64,000 nucleotides of DNA from Tetrahymena elliotti 4EA. Its lineage: Eukaryota; Ciliophora; Oligohymenophorea; Hymenostomatida; Tetrahymenidae. The position numbers and the translations under genes are program-made. Location of the stretch: assembly GCA_000231825.2 (NCBI GenBank), contig JH720364.1:62001-126000 (forward strand). The letters are read 5' to 3'. The notes beneath the pieces are model-generated. The model made no database searches. It saw nothing but the letters and a program-made list of their open reading frames with translations, and was not told the DNA's origin. Numbering within the stretch: the stretch's first letter is position 1; every line of letters begins with the position of its first letter. This document shows, in pieces, positions 50,690 to 63,483 of this stretch.

Positions 50690-52989
50690 TTTAAAGAAAT
50701 AAAAAACAAAATTATATAAAGAGTTAAATTATTTTTGTATTAAACTTAAATTGAAAAATATACTTGTAATCAAATAAAAAATCCATTTATTTTAGGTTTT
50801 TATCTACTTTTGTGAATATTTATTATAAAACTCTATCATTTAACAATTATTTTTACAATACTCATTCATTCATTCATCTTTTTAAAAAGTTAAAAAAATA
50901 TTTTAATATTATTAAATTTTTTTATTTTAGGTTTTATCTTATTCAAAATGATTCAAGTATTTATTTAATTTATCTATCAATATATTCATTCAAACCTTAT
51001 TTTTACATTTAGATATTAAATATTTACCAAAATATATCTAAACATATTTTTTTACCCTAATTTTAGTTACACCACCAAAATATTTTCAAAATAGATAATC
51101 CAAATTTCATTCATTTCCTCTTGTGATAATAGATTATAATTTTTTATTAAAAGATTAACTTTGTCATGTTTTTTTTTTAAATGATAATTTAGAAGATAAA
51201 AGTAAAATGTTTTCAATAAGAATTTCTAAATTTTTAAAAAAGAGCTCAAAATAAAATTAAAAAAAGAAATAAATGTTGTCAAATCTTTAACTTTCAAAGT
51301 AAAAGAAATAAAAAAATATTAGTCACTGCATAGGTACTTGAAGACAATGATAGTTTCAAAGATTATAATTTTAATGTTATCTCATATCAAATTTCATGAA
51401 TAAATTATAAAAAAAGATAAATATTTTGATTTCAGTAAATAAACTTTCTTTTCTATAATTATAATATTTGTTTGATCTAATAAATTAATACCTTTATTTT
51501 GTACTTATTAATAATGGTTTATGAACTTTAACAATACAAAATTTAAACATCTAGTAATAATATTCTATTAAATATTGAAATGGTTAATATCTATATTTTA
51601 AATAAAAACTTTAAAAAATTGTTTTGTCATAGAATTAAATCATTCCCTTCAACCCTTTAACCAAAATATAAAAGTTGATTTAATAGCTTTGAAATAGCCA
51701 CTTATAAATTTCGATCCTTTTCTACCCACATAATAAAGTCAAACAAATTTGGAGAATCTTTATGTGGAGGTTTCTAAATGGTTAATTCTAATGAAATTAG
51801 ATCATATAAAAATATTATTAAGCTTTTTTTCTATTTTTTGTTAAAAGTTTCGCAGATTGTGAACAAAAAATTTTATGATATATTTAGTGGATTTCAATCT
51901 TATCTAAATTTCATTAAATTTACTTGTTAATATTGATAATAATCTTACTTGCTATTTCCTTTAGAATAGAAGTGCTATTTTAACATAATAAATATTTGAT
52001 TATTAAATAATAGAAAATCGCTTTTTAAAATATTTTTTCTATTGAGAATAATTCAAAAACTATTACCAACAATATACTAAAAACTATCAAGCAAAGCTTT
52101 TTAAACTATTAAAATTTTTTAAAATAAACACTGTATTTGTTTTTCAAAATAATGAAACTATTAATGTTCGTTTTTAACCAAAATTGTAACTTTTTAACTC
52201 TTTTTAATATTTTTAATAGAATTTTTTGATAAACTTTTGATGAAAAAAATATTTAGATTGATTCATATTATAAAAATAGATAATTTCATGTTAGAATGCT
52301 ATTGAAGGTTAACAACTAGCCTTTATATTTTAAATTATAATAGCGAAAACAATATTATTAAAATAGTAAAATATAAATCATCAAAAGAAGTACAAAAATA
52401 GGAGAATAATTTTAATAATAGTATTTTTTTGGATTTATTAATAAATGAGATGAATAATAAAATAGGTCTCATATTTTTAGTAAATGAAATTATAAGAATA
52501 TGTTAAATTACAATTAATTATTTATATTTTGGCTGTAAAGAAAACTTATTTTTGGTTAGCATCTTTAAGAAAAAAAGAAGAACATTGATTTTAATTAATT
52601 AATCACATAAAAATTACAAATCATCTCAAAAATTACGTTGAAAACTGTAGTTGAATTTAATTACATTAAATATAAACTTTATTTATTCAAAATTATTGTG
52701 GAATTTAGATTTTGCAGGAGAGAATAATAAATCCTAGTTAGTTCCTTATTAATCCGCAAAAGTTTATTCTTTATCAATAGAAGACCATTGATAAGTTAAA
52801 TAATTAGCATATCAATATTTGCTAATTTAGAAAACCACATTTAGCATTAAATCATCAATAGTAGTTATTGGGAGAACTTTGACATTATAATAACAATCCA
52901 TAGCTAGCAAATTATTATTCAATAACATAGTTAAAGTAATAAGTAAAATCAGTGAAAAGAAATATATCTCAATTATTATCAAAACTATC
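50690..52989. other. 2.3-kb AT-rich spacer
   Basis: Between two plus-strand genes. A standard-code frame at 50812-51012 has only hydrophobic, aromatic and Asn residues as expected of T-rich DNA. No feature is supported. Confidence 0.5.
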
Positions 52990-54929
52990 ATGGGTAATTG
53001 CAGTGGAGTTAACTGCTGCTCAAAAGAAAATGAATTAATACTAAAGAATAATGAAAATGGGACAGCAGAAATTACCACATTAGAAAAAACGAATTAACGC
53101 AATTATGCAAATGGAATAATTCATGATGAAGATACTACAACTTATGGTTTTAGCAAAGAAAAAGATGATACTTATGATCATAATAAGAATTCTTCTGCTA
53201 ATGACAATAATCAAAGCCCGGGTCATAAAGATAGATAAGGACTTGAATCATCAATTGCATTATTAAATAGCAAAAGCAACATATTAAAAGATTAATATGC
53301 AAACAAAGCTGTTTCAGATGAAGACAATTAGCTCATCAAATAAACATAAACATAAAATTTTAGGATGAAATTAAAATAAATCAATTTTGAAAATGGCACA
53401 AAATATGAAGGAGAATGGTTATAAGGTAAAAAGTCTGGATTTGGAAAATAAGTTTGGCCAGATGGTTCTTATTATGAAGGGGATTGGAAAGATAATAAAG
53501 CTAATGGAAAAGGTAAATTGCATCATGTTGATGGAGATGTATACGAAGGTGATTGGCTTAATGACAAAGCAAATGGATATGGTAAATAAAGTTTTTAATG
53601 CACGAAATATTGTAGAAGATTTTTTAGTTTACATGATACAAATAAAAGCAAAAGTAATATTTTGATTCAATGTAAATAGAAAACTAACCAATTCGTTTAT
53701 TCTCTAAAGCTGAAAATATTGATATTAATTTTTTTATCAGCTGCAATTAAATAAAAATCAAGTTAAATCATGAAATTTTCTTCAGAAATAATAGGATTTT
53801 TTAAGTAAAAATCAAGTTAAATCATGAAATTTTCTTCAGAAATAATAGGATTTTTTAAGTAAAAAACAGGGTTTTACTAAATATTTTAACAAGTAAATGA
53901 GTCCTTTTTTTAAAAAAAAAAGAATACTGAATTGGAATATTTAAAGATTTTTATCATGTAAATTAATAGATAATTTCGTTCTATTTATATTATTAGCAGG
54001 AGCTTATGATTTTTAATTACTTCTTGTTCTTTTTTAATTTTTTAACTTACTTTTGGTAATTAAAAACCATCAAAAAAAAGTTAATACAGTAAAATAAAAA
54101 TCTTGTCTAACCACTTAAATTCTAAGCAACAAATAGTTACACTCAAAAGAGTATTTCAATGAAATTGTTTTAAATTCTTATATTTTAGACAGTATGAATG
54201 CTTTTCTCATCTGAAAACCATTTTAAAAAATATGTATATTTAAGTAAATGCAGTATTTTAATATTATTTCTATTTTAATTAGGAGTTTATAATCATAGCA
54301 GCGGAGCTAAATTTGTAGGGTAATGGGAAAATGATAAATAGCATGGATAAGGTTTAGAGATCTGGCCAGATGGCACTCAATATGAAGGAAATTATGTTAA
54401 AGGAAAAAAGGAAGGATAAGGAAAACTAACTTTTGCAGATAATTCCTTTTATGAAGGAGAATTTCAAAATAGTGAAATACATGGTGTAGGATATTATGTA
54501 TGGCCAGATTAGAGAAAATATGTTGGCCAATGGAAATAAAGTAAAATGCATGGCTACGGAATGGTTGTTTGGAAGGATTAAAGATCATATGAAGGTCAAT
54601 ATCTAGATGATAAAAAGCATGGCTTTGGAGTGTTTAAGTGGGGTGATGGTAAAAAATATGAAGGACTTTGGGAAAATGGTAAATAAAGTGGAGTAGGCAT
54701 TTTTACAAATTCAAAAGGAGAGAAAAAGTATGGATCTATGAAAGAAGGAAAACGAGTGAAATGGATAAATGCATAAATTACTGAAGAAAGTGAATACATA
54801 GATATAATTAGGCAAATTAGAGATTTTGCTCAAAAAAACAGTTTTCCTAATTTTGATTCTAAAATATTTGACATATATATTGATACTTAAGTGTGTTTAC
54901 CACCAGAAATAGCGTCTAAGTGTAGATGA
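52990..54929 (+). CDS. acylated MORN-repeat protein, 412 residues
   Basis: Exons 52990-53581 and 54283-54929, joined in phase 1. The N-terminus [10 protein letters not shown] has Gly2 plus three cysteines, consistent with myristoylation and palmitoylation. Residues 10-130 are polar and probably disordered. From about residue 131 to 365 there are nine clear MORN repeats and a partial tenth (for example [54 protein letters not shown]), spaced 23 residues, with the intron falling between repeats 3 and 4. A helical C-terminus ([17 protein letters not shown]) ends [15 protein letters not shown] proteins bind membranes or act as rigid spacers; in ciliates and relatives they sit at the cell cortex, basal bodies and radial spokes. 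A cortical membrane scaffold is likely. The intron contains a perfect tandem duplication. Confidence 0.92.
53752..53865. repeat. perfect tandem duplication of a 54-nt unit inside the MORN-gene intron
   Basis: Two adjacent copies, identical by eye, of a unit starting TAAAAATCAAGTTAAATCAT and ending TTTTTTAAG. Copy 1 starts at 53752 and copy 2 at 53806, with a further partial TAAAAA after it. The lack of divergence implies a recent event. Confidence 0.9.
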
Positions 54930-56524
54930 AATTAAAATAATAAATCGTCTAATTAACCACCAACTTTCAATTAAAAAAATGTAATTAAAAATAATAAATG
55001 AGTAAATGAACAAAAACCTTCCTCTCTCTACAAAAAAAAAATAAAAAATAATTTTCTAATTCTCAAATTAAAAAATTTTCACAAACACAAAACCAATTAA
55101 AATTTATTCTCATAACTTACATATAAATAAAACAAGCACACTCACTAACTAACTAAATAAATAAATAACTCAGTCATTCGCTACTCATAATATTTATCTA
55201 GAATAAATAAAAAAATTAATAGTTTGTTACTTTCTTTCTTTATTTGATTGATAGATTATTGTCATCACCTTAAAGACATCAAAGATCTGCGTGAGTTTTC
55301 TCTTTCGATCTAAAAAATCTTTCTTTATATTAGGTACTTCTAAATGTATATATTAGGTATATTATTAAGTTAATTAAAATAAAACATTCTCATATCTAAA
55401 TAATTTATTATTGTCATTATAACTATAGCATTTTTATATTAATACAAATGTTGCATATTTACTTTTCCAAAAATATAAAATTACTGTACTTTTATAATTT
55501 ATTGTTTTAATTAAATTCATCTTAGTCATTTAGAATATTTGTTAAATTTCAAATGAAAAAGTTCTGCTCTCTCTCTCTCTCATCAGATTATTAGCTCAGA
55601 TTAATTTACATCTCAACATATCAAAAAAACAAGATAAATGAAAAAAGATTTACTTGTAAATATTCAATAAATATTTTCCATTTTAGGTTGATATAAAATC
55701 TATTATAATTTTTCTAGAAATTAATTAACTATTTTTAAAGAATAGGGTAATATTTATTTGGACAGATAAGTTGCTGATACTTTTTATTTTCTCAAATTAA
55801 CTTTATTAATATTCTAAAAAGAGACATTAATTAATTCATAAAAAAGATCTTCATAAAAATATTTTATGAATGAATGTATGCAATTCTGCTTAATATTTAA
55901 CTTTAAGCAAGTCACAACTAAGATGTTTTTAATTTTTAAAAACTTTCTCCATTCACATTCACACGTGACTATAGAATAACTAAAAAATAAATGGAAAGTA
56001 AGAAAATTTTCTTTTTTAATAGTTTTTATTGTGTCTATAATATTTCTAGAATGAAGAGAATTTAATTAATTAAAATAATCACTTTTCATTTAAGATTTTT
56101 TATTTTATATATTAAGAAAGTATATTGAATTATACATAGCACCCTAAGGTATTGCCTTTTCGGCTACATACAGTTATTTTTTTGGTGTTTATTTATTTTT
56201 TTTTTAATTTGAATTATAAATAAAAAATTCATATTCATAAATTTAATTTAATTTTTTCTAATATTTGATCTACATATTTTTTATAAAAGTATTTCACACT
56301 TGATTTAGAGGATGGATGAATAATGAACTTTTTGTATCATATAAAAGGCTTAAAAACACAATAAATTCAACATCAAGAATGTTAGCATACTAGTGCTGCT
56401 ATTATAAAATTATACTAATATTTTCTGTAACATATATAGGAAATTATATATTCCTGCATATGAAAGATTTAAAACATGATAAAAGTCCATTTTCTATTTA
56501 TCATACTTAACTAATGTGGTTTTA
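54930..56524. other. AT-rich spacer
   Basis: It contains a CTCTCTCTCT run at 55567-55580 and AAAT/AACT short repeats near 55140. No gene is supported. Confidence 0.5.
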
Positions 56525-56932
56525 ATGTCCATCGGTACATTACAAAAGACTGCATATCTTACTAAAAAAATATTTTCTGAACCAGATAATCCAGGTATAA
56601 CTGCATTCACTATTAATAAAAAAGTAAATGAGTGGTGAATAAGTAGCCATGTACTGAGTGAATCTTTTAAGAAATTGTTTACCAAGTCAAAAGTAAAATA
56701 GCTGCATTCATGCATGTTAAAACATAAAACATGTAACCAGAATTAAATTTTATATGAAAAAAAATCAACAAAATATCAGATTTTGTTTTAATTTAAGAGT
56801 GGCAAATTTTTACATTTTCAAAAAATATTTCTTAATTTTAGAAGGAAAATTGTATATGTTGTAAAACTTGCCTCTCATTTGAATTCATAACAGTGTTTAT
56901 TCAAAATACTAAATAACAAATACTTTTTTTGA
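56525..56932 (+). CDS. hypothetical protein, two-exon model, 119 residues
   Basis: The frame from ATG 56525 to TGA 56930-56932 contains one internal TGA at 56636-56638. A 48-nt intron (56624-56671, GTAAAT donor, TTTTAAG acceptor) would remove it in phase. Coding-like segments are SIGTLQKTAYLTKKIFSEPD and NPGITAFTINKK before it, and KLFTKSKVKQLHSCMLKHK and IVYVVKLASHLNSQQCLFKI after it. The frame is also open for 15 codons upstream of the ATG with sensible residues (YLSYLTNVVL), so there may be an earlier exon. If the intron is not real this is a pseudogene with one nonsense codon. Family unknown. Confidence 0.4.
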
Positions 56933-58053
56933 TAAAATAAAGAACTAAGTTAATAAATGATAGGCGTTTTATAATTTAATACAAAAAATGAATTTTTCCA
57001 ATAATTTTAAAATTGTAAAACAGGAAAAACCAAAATATTTACAAATAATAAGACAAAATGTACTTTTATATTTATCATTTTATGATAAAATATTTTTAGT
57101 TGGAAATATGTGTTTGTATTAATTATTTAGAATGAATAAATACTAGTATTTTATTTCTTTTTGTAAAATTTTAATAATTAATCATTTTTTTTATTTAATT
57201 AACATTATTGGATTCTATTTCTTTATTGAAAAATGTTGAGACCATTCAAATTTATTCTTTTTGATTAATTTTTCCTCAAATTATATTTTGAGGTTATAAT
57301 AAAAAGAAATGGACATCTTAATATTATGTCTAGTTTTATTTGACTTGACAGCAATCACTCTTTAATTATTCTAAATTTATTATGGTAGAATAGAACTTTT
57401 ATTTTTAGACTCTTTGTTATGTTCTATAATTGGAAATTTTCTGCAGTAAAAGAATAGACAATAAATTCTATTTTTAAATGTGTCTCTATTTGAAACTAAA
57501 ATTCTTAGGATTAAGCAGGTTTTAAATAATTTATAATTTTGTAGTAGATAATCAATATATTCTACTCAATTAAAACCCTTTTATTTTTACTATCTAAAGA
57601 AATAAAATATTTCGTGAAATAGGGATTTATTAATTTACATACATACTATATTGAATATACTTGTATTTTTTACTTATACTCGCACAGTGCTTGCTATATT
57701 TATTGTAAATAGATAAAAAACTCTTTTAACATACCTTTTACCTTATGTTAGCTTTTTATTATTATTTAAAATTAAATAATATTTTATTTTTTATAAAAAA
57801 TTATATCATTGATTGATTTAGAAACTTTTTTATAAATAGCTTAATTTAATCAATATAAAAAAAAGTTTTTATGTTTTTTTAATTAAAAAAAATAAAAGTG
57901 TTTTATCTTAATTAATAAAAGTGTTTTTATCTTATTTATCATGCATTTAATAATATGTGGTTTTTAGATTGTTTTATAATGAATTTCAAAACAAAACAAA
58001 AAACAAATTAATTAATTAAAAAAGAAAAAAAATTCTAAAAAATCAACTAAAAA
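56933..58053. other. AT-rich spacer
   Basis: Nothing supported. A short direct repeat (AAAAGTGTTTTATCTTAATTAA and AAAAGTGTTTTTATCTTATT) lies at 57894-57935. Confidence 0.45.
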
Positions 58054-58548
58054 ATGACCATTAAAATAAGATCTATTTCTCCTATTAATAATATTTAATA
58101 GAAAATTGAGAAGGAAATTCAAAGTATTTCATCATAGAGAAACCATAAGAAAAGAAGAAACTATGAATAAATTGATGAATAAAAAATTAGTAGTATCTCT
58201 GTAATCAGTAAAAATCTTTTATATTTAAGTGACTTGATTACTAACCTTAACCCAAATGAAATAATATCTTTTTTGAGTAAATATCCTAATTTACAAATTC
58301 AAGAAGTATCTCCTTATAAATATTTTGCTAAATACTAAAAATCTATTATTGATTTTGAATTCAATGAAGAGACTGAAGAAATTATTGAATTTACTAAGGA
58401 AATCGAAATTGAAATTATTTTTGAAATCAAACAAATTGCTTAAATGCCTACTCAATATACTGTTTTATTCTAAAACTTATCCTAAAACAGTGATATCTTA
58501 TATTAAAATCTCAAGTGTGATTTAATTTCAGAATTAACTCAATTTTGA
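58054..58548 (+). CDS. hypothetical 164-residue protein, paralogue A of a tandem pair
   Basis: A single exon of 165 codons with many TAA/TAG glutamines. After a polar N-terminus with RNHKKRRN come DEQKISSISVISKNLLYLSD, then LNPNEIISFLSKYPNL, a strongly conserved core EVSPYKYFAKYQKSIIDFEF, an acidic stretch NEETEEIIEFTKEIEIEIIF, and QYTVLFQNL near the end. Almost entirely helical by composition, acidic overall, no signal peptide or membrane segment. A second copy of identical length lies at 60727 in the same orientation. Conservation of the core and length between the copies shows that this is a real gene family. Function unknown. Confidence 0.8.
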
Positions 58549-60726
58549 AGTAAATTATATAAATTTGCAGATTTAAAAAAAAAATTTTAATTCTCAAATT
58601 TTTCAATAATTTAAAAATTAATAGCATACATTCTCTTTAAAAAGACTACTAACAAAAGAATGTGATGCTTTGTATTAAAGAATTCTCAAAATCTTAAACT
58701 CTCTATAAAAAGCAAAATAAGATGTTTCTAAATATTTTTTTATTTATTTTTAAATATTTGATCTTATTAATTTGTAAATATTTGAGATTATTTATTTGTA
58801 AATATTTTATTTCTAATTTAAAATTACCTTTAAAAATCAAATTCCATACTTAAATATACTTTAAAGAAAATTGCAATTAAAATGTCTATCCTAAATATAT
58901 TTTTCAATATCAAAAATGAATGAAAGTAAAAAATATCCAAATAATAATTTATGAGAAGAAAATAGATTAACAAAGTCTTGAAATTCATTTGATTAATTAA
59001 AAAAATTTGAATTCATTAAAATTTCTGCTAATTCATTTAAACTGGAATAGACCAAAAGATCAAAATTAATTAATCACCTAATCTACTTTAATGAATAAAA
59101 GAATTAGACAAAATTATGCTTGTACAATTACTTTTCTAAAAAAGCGATGTATTAAATATATGATTAAAAAAATTTGAAATCATTCTTGAGATTATAAAGT
59201 ATTTATTAATTTTTCTTGCTTATTTATTTTCATTATTGTTTCTGATTGTTTAACTTCTTTGATGATTTTTTTAATTTTTCATGTTTTCTTTTGTTTTAAT
59301 TTTTCATTCTCAATTAATTGATGGTATTATTGCCATTCAAATATCTATTTAATCAATTCTAGCTTGTAAAATCTAATCAAATAAATAAATACAAAAAATT
59401 AAAATCATTAATAGTAAATTTATTTTCACAAATACATTTTTGTCTCAATTTTAAAAAATAATTTAACTAAAGAGTTTGATATTTTATTTATAAAATTAAT
59501 TTATTTTTAAAAACTTTTAATTTATTTTCTGCATTTTGATCAATTTTAAAATAAATAAAAATGCAAATTTTGAGAGAAATTTCAAATAATTTTTTGTTTT
59601 AATAAAATATGGTATTAATTTAAATTCAAGAGTAAAATTTTATTAAAAACTATTTTATTTTATACAAAAATTTAATCAGTATTATTTTCAATCTTCTTTT
59701 TTTAAAATATGTATAAATAATAACGAATTTATTTTATCAAGGGAATGCAGCTTTAAAAATTATCAATATCAACTAAAGATCAAAAATAAATGAAATATTT
59801 CAATCGTTTCCTAAAGAAAACTTGAAATTTTCTAAATAAAAACAAATCATCCTAATATTAAATGATAAGCTTAAAAATATCATTCAATGAAGTAGATTTT
59901 AAAAGTAAGAATAGAACAAAAATCTATTTATTTATGTCTATTTCATATATTGATGAAGCTACTGAATATATCTGAAAAAACATAAAATAGTATAGATAGT
60001 TTTTTTATCCTAGCTTCTTTAAAATAATTAAGAAAAGCAAAGGGAAAATATTTTCTGATCAAAAATTAAGTTTTGAATCAATTAGTAACACTGAAAATAA
60101 GAAGGAATTGAGTTTTTCTGAACAATAATTCTTTTAAGTTTTTAGTCAAAATCTAATATGTTAAAATCAAAATAAATATTCAAAACACTTAAATTAAATG
60201 TACAATTTTATTTTATTGAAAAAAGAATGAAATAATAAATTTACTTACTTATTCCTCAAACTCAATTAATAAAAGGAAAATTACAATGGTATTTACTAAA
60301 AACTGACAAATTTTAAAAGGATCTTAATGATAAACTTTAATCAATTAATTTATATTGATGAAAGAAAATTTATTTATCTCATAAAATTTTGAGATAAAAT
60401 TTTTTTTATTCATATCTGAATTCTAAAAAATATTTTAATTTTCTATTTTATATAGTTTTTATGGCTCTATAATTGATCATACTTTGACTTGAAATAGTTT
60501 TATGACTCGCTTTCTATGAAAGCTAAAGTATTTTATTAATTATTTTATTATGGTATTCATAAAAAAAATAAAATAAAACTTCATCTTAATCTTAGAAAAA
60601 AAAAGAGTTTTAATTCATATCAAAAAATATCAAAAAGGTGATGGAGGCGGAATTAAAATGTATAATTAATTATCAAATTAAAAAAATATAAAAAAATAAA
60701 ATAAAATTAAAAAAACTGCTCAATAA
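58549..60726. other. spacer between the two paralogues
   Basis: AT-rich with no further copy and no other gene. Homology between the paralogues does not obviously extend into this spacer, so the duplication is old or the flanks have been scrambled. Confidence 0.5.
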
Positions 60727-61221
60727 ATGACTATTTAAACTATCTAAGTTCAAACTCATAACCTATTTCAATAATAAATAGATCAAATGGTATAAACTAT
60801 TAACAATGAGAGAAACCATAGAAAAAGAAGTGACTTCCTTCCTAATGATGAATAAAAAATTTAGTAAATCTCTAAAATTAGCAAAGATCTCTTATACTTA
60901 TCTGATTTAAATACAAACCTCAATCCTAATGAAATTATCTTCATTTTAAGTTAGTTCCCCTGTTTGACTATCTAAGAAATTTCTCCTTATAAATATTTTG
61001 CTAAGTATTAAAAATCAATTCTTGATTTTGATTTTGATGAGGAAACTGAAGAAGTTATCGAATTCACAAGAGAAATTTAAGCTGAGATTATTTTTGAGAT
61101 TAAATAAATTGCTGAATGCTCTAGCTAATATACAGTTTTGTTCTAAAATTTAACCAAATAGCATGATATTTTATATCAAAACCTCAAGGGCGATTTGAAC
61201 TCAAGTTTAAGAGCATGTTGA
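60727..61221 (+). CDS. hypothetical 164-residue protein, paralogue B of a tandem pair
   Basis: The same length as paralogue A, collinear from end to end. Matching blocks are RNHRKRSD, DEQKIQQISKISKDLLYLSD, LNPNEIIFILSQFPCL, EISPYKYFAKYQKSILDFDF, DEETEEVIEFTREI, EIIFEIKQIAE, QYTVLFQNL and DILYQNLKGDL. The N-terminal 30 residues differ most and are Gln/Thr-rich. Differences are mainly conservative or synonymous, suggesting selection on both copies. Two cysteines (in CLTIQE and at the C-terminus) are not shared with paralogue A. Start chosen at the first ATG, which aligns with the start of paralogue A. Function unknown. Confidence 0.8.
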
Positions 61222-63483
61222 ATGCAAAACTCTTGTTCATTTATTCTATCATTTCAATCTCCAAAATTAAAAAAAAAGATTTAATAAAGAAAAATAACAG
61301 AAACTTGTTTGATTAGATAAAAACAATGAAAATGTAATATTAAATCAAAACAATAACTTATTATCTTTGTTTATTAAAACTAAATAAATAATATATAAAT
61401 ATTTCAATGTTATTTTATATTATACTTTGTACTTATTAATTATTTTCTTTTAAAAAAATTGCTTCAAAATGAAAAAAATTTAATAGATGTAAAAAAAATA
61501 AATAAATGAAGGTATTTCAACTAAGTAATATTCACTAAAGAAAGGAACAAAGGGTAATCAGTTCTAAAAAATTAAATAATTTATCTGAAAAGTATCATGA
61601 ATTGAATTCAATATTCAGTACATTTTATTCATTCACACACTTCTTTCCCATAACTCAAAAGCAAAATTTTTGAAAAGAATAGTGGTTCAAAGATCTTAAA
61701 CAATTTAAAAAGAAAGACACAAAGAAAATTAATTTGATAAAATAGACTTCCTTGCTTTATATTACTCTAATAATCAAAATGAGATAAAATGACTCAATAG
61801 AAAAATTTAAAATAACAATGAATGACTTACCAATCAAAGTATTTCAAGAAAAAATATTTGTAAGAATATCTCAAAATATTAAACTAATCTGAAAAATTAA
61901 AATTTTTTTCTTTCAGAAAGATCAAATATAAAATTAATCCATAACCAATTTTAATCCAATAAAATTAATAAGTAAAAATAAATAAGTTTTATTCATTGAT
62001 AGATATACTTTCCCTAGAAGCTTTTTTGAAAAAAAAAGATTAAACCTCAAAAGTATTTTCTTTGTCTCATCCTTCATTTTAAAAAGTTAAATAAATAGTA
62101 AGTAAATTATTTTTACAAGCTTTATATATTTTTTATTATTAATCTACTAGAATATTCTTATCCAAATCTTTCTTTTTTAAACCTAGATATTAACTATGAC
62201 TGATCAATTAACCTATTCATTTTTATTTATCCCTCTTTTTTAAAAAACTAATATATGAATCTGTTAATTACAATATATTTAAAGCTTTAGATTAAAAATA
62301 TTTTTAATGAATTTTACAATATTGACAGAGCTAATTTATATTTTCCTTAAAGCTTTCATAGATCTGACTACACATAATTTTCAAGAATTATTTCTATTAG
62401 AACTAGAATTAACCTTTTTATTTATCATTTTATATTTACTTATTAAATCAGAGTTTTATTTTCAAATTTTCTTAATGGATTGATTGATTTTTAAAATAAT
62501 ATTTGAAAATCTGATACTAAAAGTCTGGTAAAAAATTCATTCAAAGACTAAATTGGATGTAGTAAGGAAAAATTAATAAAATTATATTTTTCCAAAAGTA
62601 AATGGATGGATGTATAAATGATTGAATTAATGATAAAAAATTTATAAAAAAACAGTTTTTTAAATAGCACAATAGACCACAAATCAATCACAAAATATTT
62701 TCAGCACAAAAAATTTATTGGTTTTTATTCTTTAAATTTAAGATACCTAGTAATTTTTCATTCATTTGATCTAGAGAAAACATATTATTTTTATTTTTCT
62801 TGTATTTCAAAAATCATAGAAAGTTATTAAAGTTAAGCCAACCAAAATACACAAAAAAAATTCTAAAAAGTACAAATAAAAAAATTTTAATTTTAATTGC
62901 AGAGAGAAAACGCTTCATCAAATCTGCTGGTATTAAATTTTTAAATAAAAGAATTTTATTTTATTTTGATAAAATTTTAGAATAAATTGAAATTATGAAA
63001 TGAAAATAAACAATTATGATTCTAACTTCTAGAATAATTCATAATTTGAAATTAAAATAATTCATCCATCATCAGATTAAATTCTAGAATAATTAATATT
63101 TTGAAATTAAAATTATTTAAAATAATAAAATAATTAACTACTACTTTAAGATCTGTTAAATTTTTTGAATCTTATTTTTAATTTAGATTCCAAAAATAAA
63201 TTTATTGATGAGTTTAATTTATCTGTTAAAAGTAAAAGAATCAACTTTTTTAGAAAGTTATGATGCGAAGAGATAAACAAAAAATTAAACAAAATGCAAA
63301 AAAAATATATATAATAAACGCTTATTCAAAATTTTAGGATTATAAGATTATAGTAATTATTAATTAAATGAATTTATGTATAAGAAATTTATATTATTAG
63401 TAAAATTGTAGGGAATTAATATGTTAGATCCCCCCTCCCCCCTCTTTTTATGTTTGGGTTGGGAATAATATTTATAAGATATC
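61222..63483. other. AT-rich spacer with a poly-C tract
   Basis: Mostly A/T runs. A frame near 62800-63000 (AERKRFIKSAGIKF) has no ATG after its upstream TGA and is not called. At 63430-63444 lies CCCCCCTCCCCCCTC, the most GC-rich run of the window. Confidence 0.5.

Noticed and set aside
50812..51012. Aromatic-rich 66-residue frame
   Set aside because: T-rich spacer translation without coding signature.
54397..54799. Minus-strand frames rich in His, Phe and Pro
   Set aside because: Antisense to MORN repeats.
56494..56715. 73-residue minus-strand frame
   Set aside because: The plus strand reads more like protein, with conserved-looking segments and a possible intron.
62800..62985. 61-residue Lys/Leu-rich frame
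   Set aside because: No ATG between the preceding TGA and the frame; no second exon found. A decayed gene remains possible.
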